From: Nectonema munidae
Lineage: Eukaryota > Nematomorpha > Nectonematoida > Nectonematidae
Assembly (NCBI GenBank): GCA_030549495.1
Contig: JAUIRK010001057.1
Location: 863,501-927,500 of the forward strand
DNA: 64,000 nt
Direction of reading: 5' to 3'
Shown here: in pieces, positions 1-11,600 of the stretch
How positions within the stretch are numbered: position 1 is the stretch's first letter
How the letters are laid out: every line of letters starts with the position of its first letter
Program-made: the position numbers and the translations under genes
The notes under the pieces: model-generated
Told to the model about the DNA's origin: nothing
Database searches by the model: none
What the model saw: the letters and a program-made list of their open reading frames with translations, nothing else

Positions 1-1675
1 TCATCAACAAACTTATACACAAAAAACATACAGCATCACTCTCTAATCTTCTTTCAAATAATCAAGGTTCAATATTTATCAACCACCCTTCACTTAACAC
101 TCTATTTCCCGCCGACACTAATGTAACCGACAATATTACCCATACATTTATTAGAATAGAAACAAAAACATACCTACTAAATAACTCCATTAACTCACAC
201 CCAGAAATTACAATCAACGAGCTAAACAAAATCATTAATTCCATGAAAACCAAATCTTCTAGCAGGCTTGACTTCATCTCCATTAAACACGTGAAGAAAG
301 CCTACCACATACTACACCCTGATCTCCTCAACATATTTAACGCCTGCCTCAGACTAAGCTATTTCCCAAATTTTTGGAAAATATGTAAACTAGTGCTAAT
401 CCCCAAACCAAATCGAAACCACAATTCAATCAAAAACTGGCGACCAATTTCTCTATTACCAACCTTAGGCAAAATCCTTGAAAAAATTCTACGAAAACGC
501 ATGATCCACTACATCCTCAAAATAACCTAATACACCCGAATCAATTTCCATATTTACCAAATAAAAGCACCGAATTGGCCCTATCTCGCCTAACTCTTTA
601 CCTAGAAAAAACACTAAATAACCAAAATATCGCAACAACCCCATTTCTTGATATCGAAAATGCTTTCAACGCAGCATGACACCCTGCAATCATCAACAAC
701 CTCATCGACAAAAAATACCCTACATACATAATCAAATTCATAAACAACTACCTTCAAAAGCGCATTCTCATCTTACTACATAACAACAATACACACATTC
801 AGAAACTAACTCTCTCCACTCCGCAAGAGGGTAGCCTATCAGATATCCTATGGATAATACTCATCAACCCCATTCTTAATTTTATCAACTTACTCACTTT
901 CTCAAACACACTACAACTAAACAACATCAAACGCACTGGTAATCTAATCACACAAATACAAACAATGGCCACCAAGTACAAAGTCTCCTTCAACTCAAAC
1001 AAACTAAAACTTATACACTTCACACGAAAAAGAATAACTCCACTACCACTGAAACTAAACACATCAACATCACTCACTCCTGTTGTTCCCTTATGCATAT
1101 CAAACTCATTTATTTTTTCTTGCAATTACAACTCTCATAATCTAAGAAATCCACTTAAGTTACACATTGAAAGAGCAAAAAATCGTAAATATAAGCAAGG
1201 AATCACTTATAAAATCCATTTGTGTTGAAACAGCTTCATTGAAATTATTGAGAAATATATAGATAAAAACTTAACCTTTATAAAAATATTAAAAGAAATT
1301 AAAGTTTACATATTCTCAACTAAGTACTCCTCATGTAATCAACTAAACTGTTATATTTCCTCTTTGTCATCTAATTGCTATACAACACAACACCAGAAGT
1401 TACCCTTAGGATTCATATCCAGTACAAATTAGATAAGCTGCTAATCAACTACTCTAATCTCATACTTCACTCTGTTCATTTTCCTTAACTCTATAATATA
1501 TGTATACATACATACATATTATATTATAATCTTTACTGTATTATGCTTTTAATCTATAAGTAACACCGAAGCGGCTTTCGTTAGCCTTGCGTGTACTTAT
1601 TCTTTTGATTTAAAAATGTCCTTTTCACTACTCTTATGAACTAAACGAATAAATTTTTTCTTTCTTTCTTTCTTT
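1..1675 (+). mobile_element. R1-like non-LTR retrotransposon (LINE), reverse transcriptase fragment
   Basis: An open frame runs in from the left edge to 530 and carries RT motifs including WRPISLLPTLGKILEKIL (about 440-490). A second frame from about 538 continues the RT: a QFPYLPNKSTELAL block, motif A as FLDIENAFN (about 645-672), and TPQEGSLSDILW (about 820-855). The order matches R1/I-superfamily RTs. A TGA replaces the expected Trp just after motif A, and a frame change separates 530 from 538. The YADD catalytic block is missing, so a stretch is probably deleted after about 900. The 3' tail ends in AATAAA-like sequence and a CTTT microsatellite (1655-1675), typical of LINE tails. The 5' half lies outside the window. 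Dead copy; clade assignment is by motif style only. Confidence 0.75.
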
Positions 1676-1729
1676 ATCAAACAAAAATATATTATTTTTA
1701 AAGAATTTATTAGTTTTTTTTAAATAGAA

Positions 1730-3096
1730 ATATTGGAACCATTCAGCATATAATCAACTCTTATAGGTAAGTTAGAATTTCTAGTTTCATAAGAAATAAC
1801 TCTTTTATATTTGATAAAATTTCCAAAAATGTTGTTTAAATGTCCATGTAAATTTTTAAACAAACATACCCCCACTCTTAGATGAAATAAGTCTTCTAAT
1901 TTTAGAAGATTAATCTCCCTAAAGATAATACTAGTATAATCTCTATATTTAAGATTGAAAACTACTCTTAATGCCCTTTTTTGAATAATTTCTTTGCGTT
2001 TTTTTCGATAGGGATACCAGTTAAAGAAGCTATAATTCAGATATGATAAAAAAAAGATGTTTATAGACTATAAGTCTTATATTTAACGGGAAAATATTTC
2101 GTGTACGATATAGTATACCAATTATTTTGTTCAAATTTAAAACAATTTGTTCAACATGTTGATTAAATTTTAGTTTCTTATCTATAATTAAGCCTAATAT
2201 ATTAAATTTTTCTACTACTTCTTATTTCGGTGTGAATTAAGAAACTCTTATCAATTTTTCGTTTATTAGGATTATCATACATTTGGTTTTAACTTTATTT
2301 ATCAAAAAGTTGTTATTTTCACACCAAATAAAAATAAATTTAGCTCTGAATTTAACTTATTGGAATCGATTTTAATAAGTGTCGTTTTTTATTTTAGATA
2401 GAAGAAAATATGCGCAAATGTCATCAGCAAAGAGGATATAAGAGAAAAGTCCTGTGATATGAAATATATCATTAATGGCAACGTTGAAAATAATTGGTGC
2501 AAGAATGGATCCTTGAGGAACACCCATTTTAACAGGTTGAATGTCTGAGAGTGTATCTTAATTTGACTTTTTGAAATCTATTTTTTAGATACGAAGAGAA
2601 GAAATGTAATGAAATTTTACTCAGATTACAATTGGAAAAATTTTTGATTAGGGAGGAATGGCTTAATCGATCAAAGGTTTTTGAAAGGTCAAATAAGAAA
2701 AGTACGGCATCGTCCTTTTTTTCCAAAATCTCTATCATTTTTCCCACTATATACGAATGATATGCTTCAGTTGAGTAGTTATTTCTAAATCCAAACTGAT
2801 AAATCATTGATGTATTGGATTGAAGTTATATATGCATTAAATTGTTTATAAATAAACTTTTCAAATATTTTTGACAGTGTTGGTATTATGGAAATAGGTC
2901 TATAATTTTCAATTGAAAATTTATCATTTTTTTTATAAATGGGTATAACTTTATGTACTTTTAAAGCGTGAGGAAACATGTTATTTGATAAAGCAAGATT
3001 AATAGAATAGGATAAAGCGACGCTTAAATAGTATTTTATATGTTTCATTGATATTCCATATAATATCTTCGGTATTATTATCTTTGAATTCATCAA
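1730..3096 (-). mobile_element. Jockey/CR1-like LINE, RT domain and C-terminus, degraded
   Basis: Read on the - strand, 3096-2785 encodes RT finger/palm sequence with YKKNDKFSIENYRPIS and PTLSKIFEKFI. 2807-2529 continues with QFGFRNNYSTEAY and motif A LFLFDLSKTFDRLSH. Further down, about 2510-2400 encodes GSILAPIIFNVAINDI followed by FADD, the catalytic aspartate pair. About 2090-1730 encodes a typical LINE C-terminal stretch (QKRALRVVFNLKYRDYTS). The pieces lie in order but in several frames, so the copy is inactive. Its orientation is opposite to the neighbouring R1-like fragment, which abuts it near 1680. No endonuclease domain or poly-A tail could be placed. Confidence 0.8.
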
Positions 3097-4068
3097 TAAT
3101 TGCTAGTATTACCGCATACATGCTAAGATTGAGTTCAAAAAACCAGGTGTATTTTTTGAAAGGAAATATATTCTGAACTGGAATTATTTATTGTGAAACA
3201 TTCATTGAACTTATTAGCTGTTTATTGTTAAGAAGCTTTTAAATAAAAATAGGAAAGCTTTAATTACAGTTGTGGTTCTTGGTGTATTTTATCAAGCAAA
3301 ATGTATTATTTCAAAAAAATAGGCAAAATTTTAAGAAATATGACTTTCTCTCTAAAATTTGTAAAAAAGAAATAATTTATGTTGATTTAAATTCTGACCT
3401 GACAGACTATTTGAAATAAAAGAAGAATAACATGGCTAGAAAACCAAGAATTTTATAATTGTTTGTATGAGTACTTTCAGTTTTGTTGTTCTTCATATCA
3501 ACTAGCCTTTCCTTTGTTAAGCGCATTTCTTTCTTATGTGGTAAAAGTCCAGATCTAAAATGTTCTACGAAAAACTAAATCGAGCTTTGCGTTTTTTATC
3601 AAAAAATCCATGTTCAATACTAGGAATTGATAAATCCTTAAATTTAGGATCTTTTTATCTGACAGTAACAGGTTTTCAAGATTTAAACGTAATAATTTAA
3701 AACTAAAATTAGCAATTTTTTAGAATAATAGAGTTTAGTAAGAAATAAATATCTTAAAAATCTTTTGGTCTTCTTGAAAAATACATTTTCAATACTCGTA
3801 AATTATTTTCCTATATTCCTCATAATTGGACAAACAACAAATATGAATCGTATAATACGCTAAAAATAAACCAAAATTTAAAGTCAAAAAAGTTCCAAGT
3901 TTTATTTCAACTTTATACGATCAGGTGTTAAATAAAGAAGCAGTGATTAAATGTGTCATTCAAGATAACGGTAATTTTAAAATTTCTGAAAAATGATTAA
4001 GGGTGAAGAAATTAAATCTAGAGTATGAACAAATTGATGAAAAGGCAAAATAACATTTATTCACTTTC
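3097..4068. other. AT-rich intergenic DNA, no gene seen
   Basis: No frame with recognisable protein similarity, no RNA gene and no clear inverted repeat. The right part could be further upstream sequence of the - strand LINE, but no motif supports this. Confidence 0.4.
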
Positions 4069-4201
4069 TTAACCCTCTAATGACCAGAATAATCAGATGA
4101 TATCTAGTGTAAAGCATACGATTTATATTAAAAAGCATTTATAAAAGTAGATCATTTTATTTTTATAAAGTCGACTCTGGCCTTTAACAGGTTGAGGTTA
4201 A
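4069..4201 (+). mobile_element. TTAA MITE, subfamily B, copy B1
   Basis: Starts TTAACCCTCTAATGACCAGA and ends GGTTAA, with TTAA at both borders. Inside are AATCAGATGATATCTAG, GTAAAGCA and TTTTTATAAAGTCGAC, all shared with copies B2, B3 and B4. TTAA borders followed by CCC are characteristic of piggyBac-type MITEs. No coding capacity. This is the most diverged of the four B copies. Confidence 0.75.
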
Positions 4202-4789
4202 CGTCTCAAAAATCCAGATACAAAGCTGATGATGAAGTATAGAACACGTTTAGCTATGAAACCAACCCAAATAAAAGTGTAAAGGTAAAACTATGCAGAT
4301 GCGTTTTTATTTTTGTCAATATATTTTAAAATGTGTGTTCAATATTTCTCAAATTTAGAAGCAAAAATGACAGAAAATTTTTGCAAATCATAATTAGTAT
4401 TCGGAAAGTTGTGATTCATTCAAATTGTATTTGTTTCTATTTGTAAGTTTTAGAATGTGAGAACATTTTTGTAAAGATCTATTTATTTTTGATTAAATAA
4501 TTAATTTTTAATGATTGGTTGAAGCAATTTATCTTTTTCTAGATATCTTTTTAATTAAGTGAATATTTTATCTTAACAAATTTAATCAGGGTTTTAGTTG
4601 TAGAAATACTTGTACTACGTAACTTAAAACAAAACGAGAATTCAATATCGTTATCTAAGAAAAGTATATTATTTACATCACATGTATAGCATATGGTAGG
4701 TAGGTAGGAAGAAATATCTAAGCACTATCGGATTCCATATGCTTGCGAAATGCTTGAAAAGGTATAAAGTTGAAGTTTGAGAAAATTGT

Positions 4790-5012
4790 AATGATTTGGC
4801 TTGCGAATTTTTGAGTGAAAGACTTTGGAGACATTCATTAGTTGTCTTGTCTAAGGTATTGGGTGTTAGATCTAGGTAGAGGGGTATAGGTTTCTAGGGG
4901 GAAGGAGGTAACCGTAATATAAGGAGTATTTGAAGGTACTTTTTTAGCTAGCTTATCTAGATAAGTGTTTTCTAGAATGTTTGAGGGAGCTGGGCACCAG
5001 TAGAAGTGTTTT
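4790..5012 (-). mobile_element. LINE RNase H domain relic
   Basis: The - strand reads WCPAPSNILENTYLDKLAKK near 4995-4935, resembling the WxPGHxxIxGNExADxLAK block at the end of RNase H domains in I/R1/Loa-type LINEs. Downstream residues (TPYITVTSFPLETYTPLP) fit the linker that follows. Only this stretch is recognisable, and no RT is attached. It may belong to a separate LINE insertion. Confidence 0.5.
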
Positions 5013-5895
5013 CAAAGTAATTTGATAAAATTGTATATACAAAGACCATTATAATAATAATATGCATTAAATAAAGTTTTCCCTCTTTCTTATTTTTAAT
5101 TTTATATGGGTGAGCATAACTTCATATACTTAACTCAAAAGAGTTGTTTATAAATAGCTTGTACAGATTTATTTTTCTATAACTATAGAACATATATTGA
5201 TGTGCATTTTTCGAATTATAGTTTAAACCCTTTTTCTAGATTTTGAAAATTTCCAACTCAAAAAAATAAAACTAAAAAATAAGATTTTTAATTAGTTAAA
5301 AAATTTATAAAATAAAACTCATACACAAAATTTGAATTCCCGAAAAATAACGAAGTAAAAATTTTAAATAAAAAACTGGATTAAACTTGTCTGCTCATGC
5401 TTTTTAAAGTAAATAAAATATATACTATTATTATTTGTAAAACTGATCTCAAAATAAATTATTTTCAGCTATTCGGCACATCTAATCTTAACTCTGCACA
5501 TTTTAGTCATACCCATAGCGCACACCTTTCTTAAAATGATGTTTCCATTTTTTTTGCAGTTAATTTCAAATAGTTATTTTTGTAAATAGAAATATATTAG
5601 AAATTCAATGTAATTACAATTACCTTTTAAACTACATTAACAATAACCACAGAGTTATCATGAGCCCCTCTACCCCTAAAATAAATTTATAAATAAAGCG
5701 TTTGCTATGTCTTAATATGAGACGTTAAAGGTTTAAATTTAAAATTGCCGGTTTAAAAATTTTAGCATCCGGATGGTTGCGGGCATTTTTATTAATGCAT
5801 AATATAATATGATTGGTTTTAGGATATCAAAGCACTTTAATCCGTAAGACTTTTTGCTGGGATTATGCTAATCATAGTTTGTGATTTTGATTTAA
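5013..5895. other. AT-rich intergenic DNA, no gene seen
   Basis: Low-complexity A/T-rich sequence. No frame, RNA or repeat structure could be supported. Confidence 0.4.
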
Positions 5896-5974
5896 GAGCC
5901 CGGAGGATTGGGGATCGAACCGCTGGCCTTTAACTCTTAAGTTGTGAGGTACACTCTTACAGCCATTTAGGCTC
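5896..5974 (-). repeat. tRNA-derived SINE head / tRNA pseudogene
   Basis: On the - strand the segment begins GAGCC and ends GGCTC, so the ends pair like an acceptor stem. It contains the B-box GGTTCGATCC about 20 nt from the 3' end and an A-box-like TGGCTGTAAGAG. The anticodon and T stems do not fold cleanly, so a functional tRNA is unlikely. A degenerate tRNA-derived SINE head is the better reading. Confidence 0.5.
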
Positions 5975-6129
5975 AATATAATAGGAATATAAACATTTGG
6001 ATATTTTTAAAACCTGAAAAATAAATAATAAACAACATCTAATATTTAAAAAAGATAGACTTTGAAATTGTATATATTATAGATATCACTAATGTGTATT
6101 TTAATGATAAAATATGCCATTATGTAATT

Positions 6130-6900
6130 TAATCAATATTGCATCAGATGTAGACCCAGCCATTATTTGAAAATTTAAAGGCTTTGTTTCTAAAATTAAT
6201 TTTTTTGCTCCTCCATCTTTCATATATATATATATATACCATTATCTACTGACAATATTTGGTTACTACTAATATTGAACATGCAAGAATCATTTAACAT
6301 ATACATGTAATTAATTTTGCAAAATTAAATTTAGTGAATGATAGATTTTCTTTTCTATTCTGTGGAGATGTTTGCCAAAAAGCCTTGAAAGAATAGTTAA
6401 TTTGTGGGAACCATTTATTAACTTTCTTATGTTCAATTTCACTAAAACTCCAAGAGACAAGCTGGTACAGCTAAGGAAATTTTGAAGTTTAAATAGAAAA
6501 TATTCTACCTAAGTGATATTTTAAAACCGTGAATCTGTTTAAAACAGAGTTACACGTTTAAAAATTAGATTTAGTCACTTGTGCTCAGAAGATGAAAGAG
6601 GAAATTAAAATTTTACAAAAACTTTTTGAGAATAATAAATTGTTATCATTTCAAAATTTCAGCGCCACTGCAACTACATCAGAATGCATTGCTCATCTTC
6701 AAGGTCTTCATTAATATTATGTAGATTTTGAGAGAAGATACAATTTTTCAAAATGTTGATGCAAGCATAATATGTTTCCTTACTACATGGTTAATAGAAT
6801 CTGGATTTTCAGGTGTTGTAGATGTTTTCAGTAAAAAAATAAAAAAATTCGATTGTAACAAAAGATCACACTATGGCCGAATGACTTTATAAAATTTGCT
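6130..6900 (+). mobile_element. hAT transposase relic, ZBED5/FAM200-like C-terminus
   Basis: The + strand near 6780-6840 encodes TTWLIESGFSGVVDVFSKK, which matches the C-terminal dimerisation block (TTYLCESGFSALxxIKTKKRNRL) of ZBED5/FAM200-type hAT transposases. Upstream, about 6690-6750 encodes CIAHLQGLH then YYVDFERRYNFS, fitting the HLxxLxxxFxxRF block that lies before it in that family. Several stops and frame changes separate the blocks. Ends could not be defined. It lies just upstream of the MARCH gene. Confidence 0.55.
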
Positions 6901-7730
6901 ATGGTACCTTCTATCAGAAACACCATAATCAACGTAAGCATTATCTGAATGGACTAAAAATGAGTTATTTCATTATAATTGATTTGAATATATTCTCCTA
7001 TTTTCTCAAATAAATTTTAAGTGTATATAGATTATTTTATCTTTTCATTGAGTATTTTAATACGAAAATTGAACTGCTATAACGTAAAACTAGGAGTTGT
7101 CCTTCGGAATTTTTTGAAGAATAAATACCCTTTGGTCTAAAAAAGTTTCCAGGTGACTGCCTTTTGAACTTAAATCATGCTACTTTTATTTTTGTTCTTT
7201 TTTAATACATATTAATAATTGTTCATGTTTTTTATTTTAAAGCCTAATAAAAACATACTCTTATAACATTTAACAGATATAATAGTCTTTTTAGTTTATT
7301 TGTCGCATGACGTATACCTTTTTTACTAATAGTAAACGTATCTTTTTATCTCGAGTTTTGAATTTTTTGGTTGAAAGAAATTTTTTTCGAAAATTAAGTA
7401 AGTAAGAAAATATTTGAGGTGCTCATGTATTACCAAGATAAAAAATCAAGCCAGTAAAAAACTAAGTTAAAATTGATTAAAAAAGAATTTATTAATTTTT
7501 AATTTCTTTATTTATGCAAGTTTTTCCAAGTTATAAATTTTCTTTTGTGAATATAATGATTTACTTTTATTGGTTATAAAGATTATCCTAGATTACCAAA
7601 CCTCTTTATTTGCTTTTTTCTATCTTTCTATTTGATACTAATTTATTTAATATGACTTTTTTAAAAGTCAGCTTGTTTATTTCTTAAGCTTAATCTAAAG
7701 TAGATTAAGAGTTGGTTATTTTTGGCATAA
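6901..7730. other. Upstream region of the MARCH gene
   Basis: AT-rich, with no convincing promoter motif. An in-frame TAA directly precedes the ATG at 7731, so the coding frame cannot extend further upstream on this exon. A non-coding 5' exon or a UTR could lie here but cannot be shown from sequence alone. Confidence 0.35.
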
Positions 7731-8663
7731 ATGATAAATGAATCGAGTTCAAATAGATGTAATGATAGTGAAATTGATGTAACGTATGAAGAAAATATCA
7801 ACAAAAATCTTCAGAAAACTTCAAACAATGTAATATCTCAATTACCGAAAATTGAGGAAGATTTTCATTGTAATGAAGGTTTGTCTAGTCCAATACATTC
7901 TTTTTGTGACGTGAAAGAAAGTTCAACTCTATTAAATATATCTTCCAATATGTATCAAGATATATCCTATTCCGAAAATATTAATTGTGATAATTCTAAA
8001 GAATTTCAAAAAAATATTTTTGATTCAAAAACTCCAAGTAAAGAAACCAAAATAAATATTTATAAATTTAATAATGAGCCGGATAAAACTACTTTTTTAA
8101 AAGGAATCTTTAATAAACAAAGTGGTATAAAAAGCTCAGAATCCTGTAAGAATACTGTAAAACATAAAGAAGATAGTCAGGATGATGTCAGTATCGAAAG
8201 TAGCGTTGAAGATCTCAAACTGAAATTAAAATCAATTATTCCAACGGTATTCTTGTCTTCGTCTCAGTCTAAATATAATTCTAGAGGAGATTACAAGAAA
8301 AATAGTACTGGAGCGAACGTTTTTTCTACTATTCCATCTAGTAAGTCAAATTCTCGGTTTTCTTTAAATCATGCCATATCACCAAGTCCTGCTGCTTCAG
8401 TTCATTTTTATATTGGGACTAACCCAAATAATTCTTTAAACAGCGTTGTCACGAATGATGCTACCAACGTGTATTCTTCAATATATTTCAATCCTCTTTT
8501 AATGATGTATTACGGTTATAATCGTCGAACCTCTTCTGTTGCTACTTCTGAATCTGGAGCATTTATTTGTCGCATTTGCCAAATGTCTGGCGCTGAAGAT
8601 CACTTCATTTCTCCTTGCCGCTGTAATGGAACTGTTCGTTTTGTTCATAAAGCCTGCTTAACA
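7731..8663 (+). CDS. MARCH gene exon 1: N-terminus and first half of RING-CH finger
   Basis: Encodes residues 1-311. The start is the first ATG after an in-frame TAA. The exon ends at ...KACLT followed by a strong GTAAGT donor at 8664. Reading through adds only 11 residues before a stop, consistent with splicing there. The finger's first six metal ligands are on this exon. Confidence 0.93.
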
Positions 8664-11600
8664 GTAAGTTTTTTAAAAATACAGTTTATAAGCTTTTAAT
8701 TTTCAAAATTTTTTTACTCCCAATATATTTGGACTTCTAGACATACTCACCAATTAGAGGACCATGGCCATGATCTTTTGTCTCCTTTTTTCTCTTAATT
8801 TTTTATCCATATTATGTTATTCTTATTTTAAATTTTAACTGGCATCTTTCTTTTTTCTCAATACATGACCATTCAAATGTAGTTAGTATCTTTCAGCAAT
8901 ACTTTCATATAATACTTTTCGTTGTTTTTGTACTATTTTTTCCATTTATATTTTAACTTTTAAGGTTATGCCCATCATCATAATTGTAAACATATACATG
9001 GCAAAAACCGGGGGTCTTTTCGTTTAGACGGCCACATCAAGTAATCACCATTTCGTCTGCCTTTTATAGTTAATTATATTTATTTATTAAGTTATTAATT
9101 AATTATAGTTAGTAATATTATAGCAACCAGAACATAACTATAAAAGGCAGATAAAATGGTGATTACTTGATGTGGCCGTCTAAACGAAAAGATCCAAAAT
9201 CGGTGAAAAGGTGGGCTCAAAGGCTAAAACAAGAGCCAAATAATGACCCTTTGAAGCTAATAAATTTTTTAAAATGGTAATTACATTATTTTCTATTTTT
9301 GCTGATTTATAATAATTATTATATCATAGGCCTGAATTAAGGCGTTCATTATTCACTGAAAATAAAATAATACAGATTTAATAAAAGATAAAGATTTATT
9401 ACAAAGTCAAAAGTGATGCATTCAAAATATGATGAGAGTAGATAACTAATAATAACCTTCACTTTTTTTACATTTCTTTTCCTTCCCAGAAAATGCCTAT
9501 TATGTGAAACTTTTAGCTTTAGAGAACAGGTTTGTTACTCAGCAAGGAGTAAAACAAAAATGTTTAACTTTGATGCCAGGATTGAGCATAGGGTATTTCT
9601 CATACCTATAACTAGACTTATTCGTAATAGAAATGAAAAGCTTTTAAGTAGAATTATCATTTATCGTAAATTAATTAGTTTTAAGTTAACGCTTTATGAT
9701 CACTGTACGATAATAAATAATACTTCAAAACGGTCATCTGACACTCAAAAAACGGTTAAGTTTGTATCTCATAGTGACAGACTTTAGTTAGAGACTTAAA
9801 AATTGTTGAACTACGGCCTTTATCGGTAAAGTGCAGCAGGTTGATGCACATATACATCATTCCTTACCTTTTCATCTCTGGTTTTAACTTTTTTTCTCTA
9901 GATTGGAAAAGTTTGAGATACTTGATACATTTTAAGATAAGAGCTTATCCCTATTCTCACCCTTAGCAGTTAACAGCATTTAACGTTATGGTGTTTTAAG
10001 ACATAACATATAAATAATACTTTGAGATTGACAAATAAGAAAATTTGGTATTTTAAATTAATAAAATCACTTATAATACTTTCTATAATGATTGAATATA
10101 GTTGAATTCGTTGCATTATAATCTTTCAATAAATAAAACAGTTTTGTTAGAAATTATATAATCTTTTCTTTGTAGGATCGTTTTTCTTTCAAAGGTATAA
10201 TTTTTCCTTTTCGCAAATTATTTATCATCGTCTTCTGAAAAATTACACATTATTAATCTAATTAGCATTTTATGATATCTTTTATTACTCTTTAGAGTTT
10301 AGATAATGAATTCAACAAAGACTCGGATAACCCTCTTTATAAATAAAATAAACTTGAAAACGCTTGGAATTAATAGTAACAGAAACGTTGTAATTTTCAG
10401 TTCATTTTTTTTATTTTCATTTTTTGCATAATAAAAATTCAATAACATTTGAGTCTTGTAAAAATCTTTTAACCGGTTATCGACCACAATCGACAACTTT
10501 ACAAAAATGTGAATCGTTTGCGTTTAGTAATGCTTTTTAATACAAATCTTCTGTTTTATACTAGATAGCGTCTGATTATTCTGGTCGTTAATGGGTTAAA
10601 AGTCCTTGTAAAAATATTGTCATTACATAATTATGCTGTTATCAATAATTTCTCAAAATTATTTCCAAAATTTCATACCCATTTACGACCAATGTTCCTA
10701 TTTTGGAACATAAGTAATTTCATCTTCGTCTGCTTTTTTCAATGACTTTGAATATAAATCGTCTGCGTTTTTTTAGATATCGTCTGCTTTGCTTCGTCTT
10801 AAATGGGTTAATCACTGTCTCCTGATATCGTAATTAGGCCGATAATGTTTTGTTGCTGTCAGTGGCTGCTCTAGAAAAGGTGGGGGATCAAAGTAACGCT
10901 TTAACCGTTACAATTTTTTTTTCAAGTCCCCACATCCCCTCTTAGACTCTCACAGCAAGAGTGTCAAAAAAATTGAGTTTTTAATTTTCGATCAGCTTCC
11001 TTCTAAATCCAAGTTTAATCAATTTTTTAAATTATGTATACAAATAATAAACTTATATATTCCGTTTTAAAATTATTTATAGCTTCTAAAAATTCATTAC
11101 GTAATTTAATTTAAGCCCTCTCCCTTGAATTTGTTTATAAAGCATTGCACTAAAGTTTATTTCTTTGCCTATTTTTTATAAAGCGTAAATAAAGCTTTTG
11201 GCAGATCGAGTTTTTTCATTCCTACAATCTTTCCTATAATTTGCTTTCATAAATCATTTGTTCTTTTTGGTCTGAAAGATGTTCATCGTACAGAAATTTA
11301 ACCCATTTAAGACCAAGCAAAGCAGACGATATCTAAAAAAACGCAGACGATTTATATTCAAAGTCATTGAAAAAAGCAGACGAAGATGAAATTACTTATC
11401 TTCCAAAATAGGAACATTGGTCGTAAATGGGTTAATTCGATTAATCCTGCAATTATTTTAAAAGAATTTAAGTTCTTGATGATACATCATGCCCGGTAAT
11501 TTTTGCCTTCATAGTTACTTAGTGGAGCAATTTATTAGTCGTTTTTGATTTCAAGACAATGAAATTTCCAACAGAAACTAACATTTGTCTTTCCAAAATG

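Noticed and set aside
5896-5974. Functional tRNA gene
   Set aside because: The acceptor ends pair, but the anticodon and T stems do not, and no standard anticodon loop can be placed.
10861-10960. CAGTGGCTGCTCTAGAAAAGG as a hAT element end
   Set aside because: The terminus looks right, but no inverted partner or target duplication was found nearby.
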